Shown here piece by piece: positions 1 to 11,573 of a stretch of 64,000 nucleotides of DNA. The notes beneath the pieces were generated by a model, which was not told the DNA's origin, ran no database searches, and was given only the letters and a program-made list of their open reading frames with translations. The position numbers and the translations under genes were made by a program. The first letter of the stretch is position 1. Each line of letters starts with the position of its first letter. Source of the stretch: Acanthochlamys bracteata (lineage: Eukaryota; Streptophyta; Magnoliopsida; Pandanales; Velloziaceae); contig CM034137.1 in the NCBI GenBank assembly GCA_019914995.1, forward strand, positions 2,294,001 to 2,358,000, written 5' to 3'.

Positions 1-503
1 ACAGAAGAAAAGAAAGTCTTAGTTTCTAAAGAAAGTTTATTTTACCAAAATAGTAGAAATAGTACTAGCATAAGACTTACTGAATATGATAAAGGAAAAA
101 CATCTATATATGAAGAATCAGAAGACGGTTTAGTACATTTTATATAAGATGAACCTATTTAGAAACTTATGGTAAAAAAAGCATTTTCTTAGTTATAAAG
201 TATTTAGAAACCTATATAAGAAGAAGACTTTTATATCTTGATGAATTAGGACATATTAGAATAATAAATTTAGATGCAGAAATGATCACCTAAATAGTTC
301 TAGAAAGAGAACATAATGAAGTAAAAAATAAATTAGATAGAAATTTAGAATTAGAAGAATTAAATGAAATTCTAAATTTAGAACAAGAAGAATTAGAAAA
401 AGTTTATAATGTAACTAATAAAAATAAAAAATATTTTACTTTTTCAAAAAATATACAATTAGAAGAAGAAGTTAATAAATTTATAGAAATTTCTAGACAA
501 TAA
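1..503 (+). pseudogene. Decayed coding fragment, possibly pararetrovirus-like
   Basis: The first 147 bases read open in frame 1 and end at TAA (148-150). A second stretch, 192-500, reads open in another frame with one internal TAA at 291-293 and ends at TAA 501-503. The two stretches are Lys/Glu/Asn-rich and look like pieces of one protein separated by a frameshift. Between them (about 150-190) several TAA/TAG codons sit where glutamine codons would be expected, which fits C-to-T decay. I do not recognise the protein with certainty. The assignment to a reverse-transcribing virus-like element rests mainly on the neighbouring zinc-knuckle-like remnant on the other strand. The fragment is cut by the window edge. 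Confidence 0.35.
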
Positions 504-654
504 AGATAGAAATTAGTAATCAGATTGCATAGGATAAAGTAATAAATCAGATATCAGAATCATTAGTCAATTAGTTTTTATGAATGATAAGACTACTACT
601 AGCGCCACAGTCTCCTCACCCTCTCATAAGACTCAACTAATGACTAATAGCGCA

Positions 655-1500
655 TATAAAAAAGATGACGCACATATTACCTAAGTATTCTTCGCTACTA
701 CATGCAAAATATTTTAATTTTTTATTATAAATTTTTCTGGGATTAAATTTTTCTAGCATGCCTCATAGGATCTAAATATGGTTTCTTTTGATTAGATTTT
801 TTAAGATAATGTCTATTCTTACCAAATCTTTTAAATCTTTACTTTTTGTTTGGTAAGTTTTTCTATCTCTATATCCATATTCTCAAGGAGTGTAAATACT
901 ATTGTACAAACTATAGTTACATTTCTCTAACTGTCTATTTGTATCTCACTATTTTCTTTTAGCAATACCTTCATTATATGTATTACTCTATATATTATTG
1001 GTCATAACTCATTAGGTTTTTTTTTTAGTTAGGACTTGATCATTTCATTCTTTTCTATGTTTCTAACTAATTATCCTATTGATTTTTTGAATAGTCTTGC
1101 ATAATATTCTTATTCAAATTATTTTTTGATTAATTTCAACTATTTTCTGACTTGACTAACTAATTTGTATATTCATTACAAAATTTTTTAATGTATCTCT
1201 AGTTTTTTAATTACACATATTCTAAATGTAATAAATCGTCTAACTGTATGTTTAAATGACCTGAACATGAATCTTCTCCAATAACTACACTAGCTATCTT
1301 GTTTACAAAACTAAAATATTCTATATAATAAAAAATTTGTCAAAAAATTATATTATGTACCTAACTCTAATTCTGCTAATATTTTAATAAAAAGGATGTT
1401 GAACTTATTCTAATCTAATGGAAAGTATCATATACAAATCTAGAAATCTTATAACTCTCATACAAAAAAGAATGGGATATCAAAATTTTGATTGTTCGAA
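655..1500 (-). pseudogene. Decayed coat/gag-like remnant with a broken zinc knuckle
   Basis: Reading the minus strand gives pieces of a basic protein: a Lys/Arg/Tyr-rich run at about 760-890, then a knuckle-like motif at about 669-715. The motif keeps the spacing of a CCHC knuckle (C-x2-C-x4-H-x4-C), but the first Cys and the His are both Tyr. Each change is explained by a single transition (TGT to TAT, CAT to TAT). Many TAG/TAA codons interrupt the frame. Retroelement gag and caulimovirid coat proteins share this arrangement of a basic region followed by a knuckle. It runs opposite to the fragment at 1-503, so the insertion is rearranged. The family assignment is inference. Confidence 0.3.
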
Positions 1501-2690
1501 AAATAGATAGACTTAGTTCTTATTCGGAACTATCCATACTTCTTTTTTATTTGCTTTATCTTTTTATTTTAGAGTTTTCAACCGTTGGAGAGAGCCTAGA
1601 TGATCTCTAAAACATTTGGCTAAAACTCTCAATTTTACCGAACTTCAACTCATGAGTATATTCTATGAATAACCTAAACTAGCTTATACTTCACAAAATT
1701 TTTTATATAAACTTCAAGATTTTCATGCAATAGAGGCCCGACTGACAAGTTCCTCATGGACATAACTACAAGCAATAATTTACAAACTCAGAAGATTACC
1801 AATCTTGATGTTATACTCAGATTTAGCAAATCTTTTTATAAGGTAGGTTTAAGTTATTTTGGAAATACATGCAAGAAACATACTTAAAAAAAGTTATAAT
1901 GAAATGCATTTTGATATTACATACCGCTGAAATCAAATGAAAGCTAAATGATGCATTCTGATTTCAACATGTCGCTAAAATCAGAGAACTAAATAACACA
2001 TTCTAATTTCAACTTACCCACTAAAATCAGAGAACTAAATGAACAATAAAAATAAATAACTAAGAAAGAGGTTTCATGATAAAAGTTTAAGGGTTTCTCT
2101 TTCGAGAAATCCTTTAAAATATCTAAAAAGAGTAAAATAAAAGTCTAAACAAGTATCTTATATTTTTTGAAAATGATTATAGAAACTTTACATGAGGACT
2201 TCATGTGATTACTTAGAGAATTCAAAAAGACTTCTCTTCTACTTCTCTACCTTGCTTACAAACTCTAAACTTATATTATATATATAGAGCTCTTGGAGCT
2301 CCGGACTTTTCTATTTGAATTATGAAAGTAAAATTCTGAGCTATTTTGATGGAGCTGTTGTCTTATTTTGTTTAAAGCAGATTCTTTCTTTACGTCTGAC
2401 TTTGCTGAGCTGTGCAAAGTAGAAAAAGCATATTATTTTCTAAAAGTAAGATAAGTTATCTCAGTCTGTAGTGGCAAAATCTGACCCATTATCTAGAGAT
2501 CCTCTAAAAGGTAAGTTATGTGACTTGTCTATGCTTTTTTTTTACGAATCTTACTTCTCTTATATAATTTTAGCTATTTTTAATGCTCTTGTTAATGCTT
2601 TATCAATTTCTCTTTTATCTTTCTTTTCTGGAATAATTTAATTCCTCTTCTACTATTGAGAGTACTGATTATAAATGAATAGTATTTTGG
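1501..2690. other. AT-rich non-coding stretch within the decayed element
   Basis: No open frame is visible. A TATA-like run at about 2275-2288 is followed by a GC-richer patch, which could be an old viral or LTR promoter region, but nothing confirms that. Three near-repeats of a short motif around AAATCAGAGAACTAAAT occur at about 1930-2040. Confidence 0.3.
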
Positions 2691-3014
2691 CTAGTCTGCT
2701 GGATATTTTAAATTGTTTGAATTGGATTGAGTAAGATCTTGATTGGGGTTCTGACTGGTATAATTATTCTGAATTATATAATTCAATCTTACCTCACTTA
2801 GTCTTTTTCTAGATTTGCAATCCTTTATAGTGAAGTGTCTTTTTTTCTTTTTAAGAGCATTAGAATACTCACTTATTTTTTTTATTATTCTTGACAATGT
2901 CTCACATTGATCATAAAAGAGGATTTTATTTGAATCTCTCGCTATGCTATATGATGCTTTTGTTCTAAATATGCAGTCTTGAGTGATGGTGTATGAAAAA
3001 TAGTGATATATCAA
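2691..3014 (-). pseudogene. 107-codon open frame without ATG, probable element remnant
   Basis: The minus strand is open for 107 codons from a TTG at 3014 to a TAG at 2691. There is no ATG start. The product is Lys/Ser/Asn-rich and has a predicted-helical central part (about residues 35-60), then a basic stretch. Its composition matches the decayed reading frames at 1-1500 and it has the same strand as the knuckle remnant, so it may be an upstream small frame of the same element. No family is recognised. Confidence 0.25.
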
Positions 3015-3384
3015 AATTAATTTCGTTTAGAGTAGTGGCGAATGATTTAGAGGAGTTGAGCCTTTCATTAGGTCTAATTTATAATCGAACGGAATAAAAA
3101 CAATAAATTTATGTAGCCAACCCTATGCAAATGAGATGAATGCTTAATTTGTTGTTGTTATGTTCTATGTTAATGTAATATGCTAATGCGTTCATGTTTG
3201 CTAAAAAATGCATTTGATTATTATAAGATATATCTAAAATATATTAATGTTCTTTATTAAAACCTATATTGCTAAAGGGTCTAAAAAATATGTTACTATT
3301 TGGAAAAAAAATAAGTTTTATGTTATCAAAAAGGTGCCTCTAAGTTCCTAAAGATGATGTGTCTCTATCCCCATATATATATAT
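3015..3384. other. AT-rich intergenic DNA
   Basis: No gene is seen. The stretch ends in a short (AT)n run at about 3373-3387. Confidence 0.4.
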
Positions 3385-3640
3385 ATAAGGTGCTATTGGA
3401 ATTATTTATAAACTATTTTTTATTTCAACTTTCCATCTCATATTTTTTGAAATAAATCTTTGATAACATTTTACAAAATATTTTTTAAAATTTAAAAAGT
3501 ACAAAAAAATTCTACATAATAAAATCTTATAATTACTTATTTTTATTATTTTTTAAAGTAAAAAAATAAAGCTTATTTTTTAAATATTTCTAAAATACTC
3601 TTTATTCTACAAAACTCATTTTCAAATGCATTCTTAATCG
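3385..3640 (-). repeat. Family M1 AT-rich MITE-like repeat
   Basis: This is one copy of a ~230-260 bp AT-rich repeat found at least ten times in the window. The family core reads TCTACGTAGTGAGATT in the better copies, flanked by A/T-rich arms with near-inverted ends around GTTTGGAAGTG. This copy is diverged (core TCTACATAATAAAAT). Strand is given relative to the copy at 41935. Confidence 0.55.
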
Positions 3641-4163
3641 TCCCTAGACTAGCATCCGATGGTGTTACTACAAAGAGCAAGAACATACACATCTACAACC
3701 TGCGATATGTTCATTAAAACAAATTGTAAATTGAAGAGGTGAAAAAGAAGATTATCGAATTAAGTCAAGGATCCCTTGGCAAGGACAATTTCATTAAAGA
3801 AAACGAAAAATAATAAAAATAGAGAGTTAGGGATCCTCTATAATTTTATCAAATTAATTCATCAGCTTTAAATTGCCCAACTTTCAGGAATGTGAAGTAC
3901 ATAACCATTTTTTACATTTACACACAACTGACTAAAGATAATCTCTCCACAATCAAGATCAGTAATAGTTAAACAAACTAAAAAATTTTTAATGTACTAT
4001 GTAATCTTAAAGAGGTATACGAACCGGAAAAACCAAAGAAACCCCAGTCAGTTAATAGAGAAGCTTCTTTTAAAGGTAACTTCAATAGAATTGGCTTAAA
4101 GTTTCACATCTGTGAGCTCTGCTTCATGGCTTAATATGCCCTCTGGATTTATCTAGTATTCTT
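3641..4163. other. 3' flank of the SKIP8-like gene
   Basis: No open frame is seen. The part next to 4164 is probably the 3' UTR of the minus-strand F-box gene. No poly(A) signal could be assigned with confidence. Confidence 0.4.
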
Positions 4164-7100
4164 TCAACCAAAAGGATTCTGATGTCCTGGGTCTACATCC
4201 ATGAGGATTGCTGAACTGTGATGGTGAACCATGTACCACCTTCTGTTGTGACATTCATAAACATTTGTCACATGGATAGGACCCGAATTCAAATCAAAAT
4301 AAGCTTTCATGGTGACCCATGCCATGTCTGTTAGCACACGAACTCGCACATCCCGTATTGTGAAAGAAACACCTTGAGCTCCACGCTCCCAATTAAATGC
4401 CAAAGCCCAGCTATTCATCACAGCAGCATACCTGTAAAAAGAGCAACTTGAGGACTCTCGTCTAAGAGATAAAATTATATTGCACTTGAAGCTCAGATGA
4501 TGAAGCTAAACAAGTCCACTTAAGCAGCGGTAACAATTCCTTGAAGCCTAATGAGCTACTTAGTAGTTCAAAGTACGCATCAAACCAAATGTACCACATA
4601 ACGTAGCACAGATACTTTTTTCCACCTAGAACTTCATACAACTACATAAACAATATCCTGGTGAGAATGAAATTTAATTTCCTTACTATAAAGGGCATGT
4701 CTCACCGATTTTTGAAATTAACTGAGAGTCTTAAGTAACTTAAATAAAAAAAGGACAGATCACGCCATTAAAGCCATGCTATCTATTATTACCACTATCA
4801 TCAGATTGATGCTTCCTTGAACTATACACATGTCAAATCCTGGCAGCAGCCAGACTTTGCGATTACTTGCCAGATTCATATAGTCATAAAAGGAGTCAAG
4901 TTCAAAACGAAATTATCAAGAAACAATAGATAACCAAGATCTGAAAATTAACGATAAGCATCTAATAAGTTTTGTCCAATTTTAGTATTCCCATCAAATC
5001 ATTTAACAATTCCTCATCTTCTAAGGATCTGAGTATTGGTTTACAAGGGTGCATAGTGCTCAACCTTCAATTTTAACAATCGTTTCCACTGATGTAATGT
5101 CCCTTATCTTCCTTGACAGATTTGAGTACAAACATCATCCTTAGTGCCGGAGATACTTGTTCAAATGAACTTTGCCAATCGATACAAACTTCAGCATGAA
5201 TTGATATCATATTTATCACAACATATTAACAAAACGGAACATTCTAAAGATAGCTATTCCATTATTCTTGACAATCCTATGAAGTGAAAGTTCTTATCAA
5301 ACTCATTGTTCTACAACGATGGCTATAACATCTTCATCAATCATCAAGCAAATGTCAAAAAGGTATTCATAAAATGCAAGGTAAATTTTGTGTGTCAACC
5401 ATCCAAGATAATTAAAATTTGGCAGGTAGAGGAAAACAGAATCTATGCAGTATTATGCCGCCAATTGCCGTGATTCTTTAATGAATAAAAAATTTAATAC
5501 AAAAAGGCCTTTATTCTACTACTCGTAGTAGGTCGTACTATAGTAGCTTACTATTTGTATGTCAATTGATCGAACATCCATTCAGAAATTCAAATCATTT
5601 TACATGATTTCTAATGTGACCCACTATTTTCTTTCTTCAAATCTAAGGTCTCAAAAACCTGATGAAATGAATGCTTGACTTTGCATGTAACTATAAGATA
5701 GTTGCATATATATACAGAGAGTTAAAGGAATCTAAGAGGCAAGGTCCACAGAATAATCAGTGAATACTTTCCAGTTTCAGTATGGCAATCGCATGAACCA
5801 AATGCAACTTCAATTTAGTTATCCTTTGATCAAAATTAAATTTACCTACTAAAGTGAAAAGGGACAAATCCAAAATATTAACTTTATGTCAGAGCTCTAC
5901 CCTGTAAAAAGCTCTCCAGAACCATGGATGCATTTTACATAGTCTGCCTGAAGCCAAAAACAACCCATGGCAGGCAATGATCTTTCTTTGATGATATTGT
6001 AGAATTCTTCATTTAAATCTGCAATGGCTTTTGTAGCTGAATAATATGCCTTCCAACCATTAATTGGAGTTATATTGTCCTGCTCCACTGTGAAGTCCTA
6101 CAAAAGATACATTAGCAAGGAGAATATTAGTTAACCAAAGTTTTAAAAAAATACAAATACTAATTTTTCAAAAACCCACTAATTACAGATACTAACTTTT
6201 GACACTCACTAATTCCAGGAAAAATCCAAACATAAAAATGGGTCGGAGATAAATGGAAAGGACTTTATTGCCAAGATCGAACATGTAATTGGCATTGGTT
6301 GAAGATAAGAGCATGCGTTACACTTTCTCAGGTCACACATGCATGCAACAAAATAACCACCATCATTAAAAGTTACAATCAATCTGAATACATAAAACAG
6401 CCAAATCCATGCTAATGCGACAAAAAATGAGAAATTATGAAACCTCTAACTCGTCTTGCATTACAAACCGACTGTAACAGCATAACCCCAGAACATTCTA
6501 CTGATTGTCAACTTCATATTCATCAAAATATTTAAGAACCACACTCATCCTTGAAAACAAGAAATCGAACTTGATCTATTACACTCCCTAACACTATCCA
6601 GTAGGACTAATTTCATCTTAATGTCAAACTATTACAAATCACAATACAAAATCTAGAATTTATGCAGTGGCTCAGGTCTCCCTCGGCTAATCATTTAGAA
6701 ACTCACAATTTCCATAACTCAACCTAAAAACTTTTATGACTTCATTAACTAATTATTATCATAAATCCAACACAAATAACTATTCATCATTCAAGCAACT
6801 CCAACATAAACTACTAAGCATTTGTCAATCCATCAACAAATAAAAAAGAATCAAACAAAATGAGAACCTTATGGTAGAGTGCTTTCCACGCGCCATCATC
6901 GTTAGCAGCTTTCCGCATCCATGAATTGGTCATAGACAGTCTACAAAGGCTAGGGTAATCCAAGTAGCTGAGCGCGTGCGTCGTGATCTCCGGCACAAGC
7001 TGCTCCATCATGGATTCACCGGTTTCCTTACTAGGCCCCACAACCTGTTCCCCTCCACCATTCGCCAAAACCTCCCGCACAGACGTGGCAGCACGGCAGG

Positions 7101-7227
7101 AGCATGAGCAGTTACAAGACATGGCGGTTGATCGCCGTCGGCGGCGAAGAAGAAGAAGGATGGAGAAGTGAAGAACGAGAGCGGTGGAGAAGAGAGTTAA
7201 CAGGAATGAGAACAAATTTTCGAACAT
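4164..7227 (-). CDS. SKIP8: F-box protein, SKIP8-like, three exons
   Basis: Substrate-adaptor type F-box protein, expected to bind SKP1 in an SCF ubiquitin ligase. Exons are 6868-7227, 5901-6097 and 4164-4431, and the frame runs through with GT-AG junctions (phases 0 and 2), giving 274 residues. Residues 4-27 form a hydrophobic segment followed by five arginines, which reads as a membrane anchor. A Cys-rich patch (about 38-44) follows, then the F-box (about 74-117). Exons 2 and 3 encode the conserved C-terminal part, which resembles the SnoaL/NTF2-like fold (Trp-rich, ending ...HQNPFG). The ATG at 7227 is chosen because the anchor starts directly after it. Introns of 770 and 1469 bp hold nothing notable. 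The assignment rests on overall match to plant SKIP8; the target is unknown. Confidence 0.88.
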
Positions 7228-7874
7228 TTAGCAGCAGCAGCAGCAAGGCATGGAGATGAAATTTTCTAGGAACAATTGTTTCTGCATCATCAGATGGGTT
7301 TTGTTACAAGAGTTTTGATCTTGCTGATCGATCGCGGAGGAAGGGAAGGGAGTTGGTTGAGGGTAAACTCGGGCGGGTTGAAATTTTGCAAGTTTTGAGT
7401 CAGGCACAATTCAGAACCAGTCAATTTACAGGAACCTACAAATTGTAACAAAATAACAATAAAATCTATATCCATATAATAAAATGGATTCTCTTATTTT
7501 TGGTAAAGTAAAAAAATGCAACGAGTTACTTAAATTAACTTTTTGAGATAAATATTTCCTACTATTTCTTCTTCATACAAACACAATTTGTAAAAAAATT
7601 ACTAACACTATCTGTAAAGGAAATAAACCATCTGAATTTTTTTTATAGTCTCACAATCCATAAATTCTTTCGTTGTCTGCTGTTCAAAATTTAGATTTGG
7701 ATTTTTATAAGATTATATAAGTTTTAACAATTACCAAAACTATAATTGCCTATCTTCATCCTCTAATAACGCTACAGAAGACGAACAATTATTACAGAAA
7801 ATTATAATAATTGCAGCCAGCAATTGTTGTACTTTGTTGCTATTCCAAGCAAATAAACTGATCGGTATAGAGCT
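7228..7874. other. Upstream region of the SKIP8-like gene
   Basis: About 200 bp next to the start codon is GC-richer and probably holds the 5' UTR and promoter. Further upstream the DNA is AT-rich and no gene is seen. Confidence 0.4.
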
Positions 7875-8125
7875 TGGAAGAGCTTTTTAAAATTTGCTTT
7901 TCAATTTTTTTTTATTTCATATTTTTAATATATATTTTATAAATATATAAAAATTTATTTAAAAATTTAGAAAGTGTAAAAAAATTCTACGTAGTGAGAT
8001 TTTTTTATTATATATTTTTATTATTTTTTTAAAAATAAAAAAATAAAACTCATTTTTTTAAAAAAATAAAAATATTTTTTATTTTAAAAAAATTTAATTT
8101 TATAAACACTTTCGAACGCCCGATG
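7875..8125 (-). repeat. Family M1 MITE-like repeat
   Basis: This is a well-preserved copy with the core ATTCTACGTAGTGAGATT near 7987-8004. It ends in CTTTCGAACGCC, which resembles the inverted end of other copies. Confidence 0.6.
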
Positions 8126-8569
8126 CTCAATTCAAAAAAAAGTTTCTATTTTACTATGCGAAGTTGCTGAAATCGTTCACTAATTGTAATGAACTCTCTA
8201 AGCTTTGTTGGACCCTAGCAAATTCATCCTCGTGAAGACGATCAACAATTACAGATTTTATAGTTTCGATCTCAATATAATTTCTTTCCAGTTAGAATTT
8301 AAAGAAGTATGAATAACTGCCTCTTCCTAAAAGATTTACGACTATTTTCAAGTTCGGTGAGAAGCCATCAACGAGATCGTTTAGAATTGTTTAACATAGA
8401 ATACTTATTTAAAAAATTTTGATAATGTTTTTGAGAAAATATTTTTAATAAAAAAAGTAAAATTTTTAGAATGTATAATTTATTTATATTTTTAAATTCT
8501 AAAAATTTAAAATATAATAAAGTTTTCTTAAATAATGAAAAATTAAAAGTGAGATAAAAGATTACTTAG
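8126..8569. other. Intergenic DNA
   Basis: No gene is seen. At 8380-8560 there is an AT-rich stretch similar in composition to the M1 repeats but too diverged to assign. Confidence 0.35.
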
Positions 8570-8812
8570 TGTGCGTTTAGCTATACTTTTTATAATATTT
8601 CAAAAACATTTTTTTATTTTATATTTCATAAAATTTATAATATTTTATAAAATTTATTTAAAATTTTCAAAAATATAAAAATTTTATATCATAAAATTTT
8701 ATTATTATTTAGTTTTTTATTTTTTAATAAAAAAATTGTTTTTAAAATACATAAAAATATTTTTTATTTTAGAAATTTTTTTTTTCATAACCAAACATTC
8801 TCTTAAAATAGA
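8570..8812 (-). repeat. Family M1 MITE-like repeat, diverged
   Basis: This AT-rich unit begins GTGTGCGTTTAGC and ends AACCAAACATTCTCT. The ends are near-inverted, as in other M1 copies, but the central core is eroded. Confidence 0.4.
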
Positions 8813-9134
8813 GAATCAAACCATTCAAAATTTGGGCTGCTTTAACTATTACAGTGTTTAATATACTGTTATGTGCTATCAATTACTAATTTGATTGTAA
8901 AATTGTATCTGATTTATTTCCTTACGAGTTCTATTATTTTCTCGAAAGTTTTTTTAATTTCACACGAATGAGATCTCAAAGTCTCGTCCCAATACTAGAA
9001 ATCCTCCCTAAGTTTTAATATTTAAGACTACTAAGGAGGATGACTCGAACTTAATTTTGAAAACGTAAAAAGAAATAAAAGAAGTTTTCTAAAAATTACA
9101 ACAACGTCAATAGCATGTTATATTATAACTATAG
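8813..9134. other. Intergenic DNA
   Basis: Nothing is recognised here. Confidence 0.35.
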
Positions 9135-9950
9135 TTTTAAGATCCGGACCGATCCATTTAAATTGATCACAAATCGTCGATCTGGACGGTAAATCGGTCC
9201 GAATTTATAAAAAATTTATGCAATCGACCCGGTTTGACCAATTTCGACCCGTTTCAATCTGATCGATCCGTCCGTCCGTCCGGATCAAACTGGATTGAAA
9301 ATTTTTTTTAAAATTAATTAAAAAATATTAAATTGATGATATATTTAATATAAAAATAATTATTAATAGTCTTATGTTAAACAATTATATGTACTTTAGA
9401 TTTTACATTTGGATATATTAATACAAAAATATAATTGATTATGTTTTATTTGTAAATATCAATTATTATCGATTTTTAAATTTTTATATTGTAAAATATT
9501 TAGACTTAAATATGTATTCCTAAAAAAGTTAGTTATATCTCTTTTATGATTTATCTATTTTATAGTTTTATCTTTTTCTAATCTCCTAATTTATTTAAAT
9601 ATTTTTCGTTATAAATTTTAGTTGTTATTATTATTGTTGGTGGTGACAATACTTCAATTTTCGCTGTGATTATTATTGCTGTTATTATTGATAGTAATAT
9701 CACAATAAAAATACTATAATTTTTTGTTATGATTGTTATTGCTATTATTATTGGTAGTGTTATTGACAATAAATTTTTTACTGTAATTATTGTTATTATC
9801 AGTTAAAAATACTTTAATATTATTAACCCGACTATTCGATCGGTTGATCCGAAGGGTCAATCCGAAAATCGTGACCCTAATAATTTTTCTGTTCAATTTC
9901 GATCCGATTCTTACAATTATGATTATAACTATGTAGCCCAATGATACAAC
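9135..9950 (+). mobile_element. Repeat family R, copy 1 (~0.8 kb, TIR-like ends)
   Basis: This non-coding element has Cys/Gly-free pyrimidine/purine patterns at both ends (GATCCGGACCGATCC at the left, its loose inverse near 9900-9935 at the right) and an AT-rich centre containing ATT/GTT trinucleotide runs. A second copy at 16060-16870 matches over nearly its whole length in inverted orientation, which defines the unit. The ends carry imperfect inverted repeats (TATAACTATAG-type on the left, rc of ATTATAACTATGTA on the right), suggesting a non-autonomous DNA transposon. No transposase is encoded. Apparent open frames inside come from the trinucleotide runs. Confidence 0.6.
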
Positions 9951-11573
9951 GATAACTGTAGAATTTTTAGTGGTACTTCAAACAAAATTAGTGAGATTTA
10001 AGGATTAGTGAAACCGATAGCCTGACAGAGTTGTGATGCTGTCTTGATCTTAGAGTTCCACTGGCCATTGTGTTCTGATAACGAAGACGGTGAAACACAA
10101 TAGATAAAACTAATAAAATTCTCACAATGTTCCAGATATTGTGGTCATGCCTGCAGGGTCATGCCTGCAGTATTTTACTTATATACCAAAAGTTCCAGAT
10201 ATTGGGAAGGTATGCATCAAAAGATCAGGAATTTGTCGACAGGTCTCCCAACTACAGCTACAAGAATTCACCAGCAAACTGTCCAAGTCCCATGACGGGT
10301 GGATATAGCCTAAGTTCAAGTCAATGTTGAGCAGTATCATTTGAGGGTGAATACGAAATTTGAACCCCAACCTGGTTAAATTAGTTCACAACAACATGAA
10401 ATAAGAAAGCCAAATACAAGAAAAAGAGGTGCATTGTTGTATCCATGTCATGTGATATCCCAAGGCTATATCTTTCAACATGTTAAAAATCCAGGCTCCT
10501 TGCAAGAGAAGTACAATGTTCTTCTAGGAGTTTTGGTAGAGAAAAGCAACCAAACATACTTGACCCAGAACCGGGAAAGAAGTCAAAGTGTATCCTGAAC
10601 TGAACATTTTGTTGACTGCTAACCAAAGCCTATATTGCATCACTGACATGGTCGAAACTGTTTTATTCCATCTGCTAGCAAAAGTTCCTCCCCCTTCTAG
10701 TGTCTACAAATAAACAAGTAGCATACTGGAGAAGCAAAACAAACTTGTATTTACAATCCTAGAAAAATGCATCCTTGTTGCAAAATGACAATCAGAAGTT
10801 ATATTTTTGAGGACATGTACATGTTCCTAATCTCATTATATGCAAAAACATGTTAAACATGCACAATTAATGACACACTCAGCTGCAAGATCCTTGTTCC
10901 TTTCAAAACCATAGCCTGATTTAAATATAGCTTCTATGGAAAATCATGCCATTGCAGGAAGCTCGACTAAAGCTATTAAAATATGCACCTATAGACAAAG
11001 ATGATTAAGAAAAAAGCATCCGAAGATATCCCCTAGTAAAAGCCTGTTTTAGCTATTTCCTTGTACTTCATTCAAGATGGACAGTCCATGCAAAAGATCA
11101 AAGTTCATAATTGCTTTAACATGACGCGAGAAACATCAGCTGCATTAAGCATGATTCGGTAATATCTGAGTCTATTCCCTTGATATATGCTATAAGTTAC
11201 TAACGGAAACTCCAACCCACATATGTATTTTCAATTGTAAAAAATGTTCACTTGAGTGAAATTCCCATAATAATGATAATCATGATGTAAGCTTAGCAAA
11301 TTTTAAAACTAAACCAACACCTAACCTTCCCAATGATTCAGTGGAAAAAGCTAAAATATGAAATCTCAATATATGAATCTAACTACACTAACCACTGTAT
11401 CTGACCAATCAAGTGGAGCTCAAATCATAATTCACAAAGCCTACATAAATGTGTTTTATTTGATACAGCTACTTTTTACCAATTCTAATTGGAGCACTCA
11501 ACAAATATAATGATAACAACAGACCAAGAAGATTACATGTGACAAGCATTGGCTTTTAAGGATTTTTGCACCT
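9951..11573. other. Downstream of ELC-like gene; no gene recognised
   Basis: Base composition is more balanced than the flanking AT-rich DNA, so part of it could be transcribed (a long 3' UTR or a non-coding RNA). No convincing frame is present on either strand. GGTCATGCCTGCAG occurs twice in tandem at about 10142-10170. Confidence 0.35.

Noticed and set aside
9578-9941. Two Ile/Asn/Thr-rich minus-strand frames
   Set aside because: They are translations of ATT/GTT trinucleotide runs inside repeat family R.
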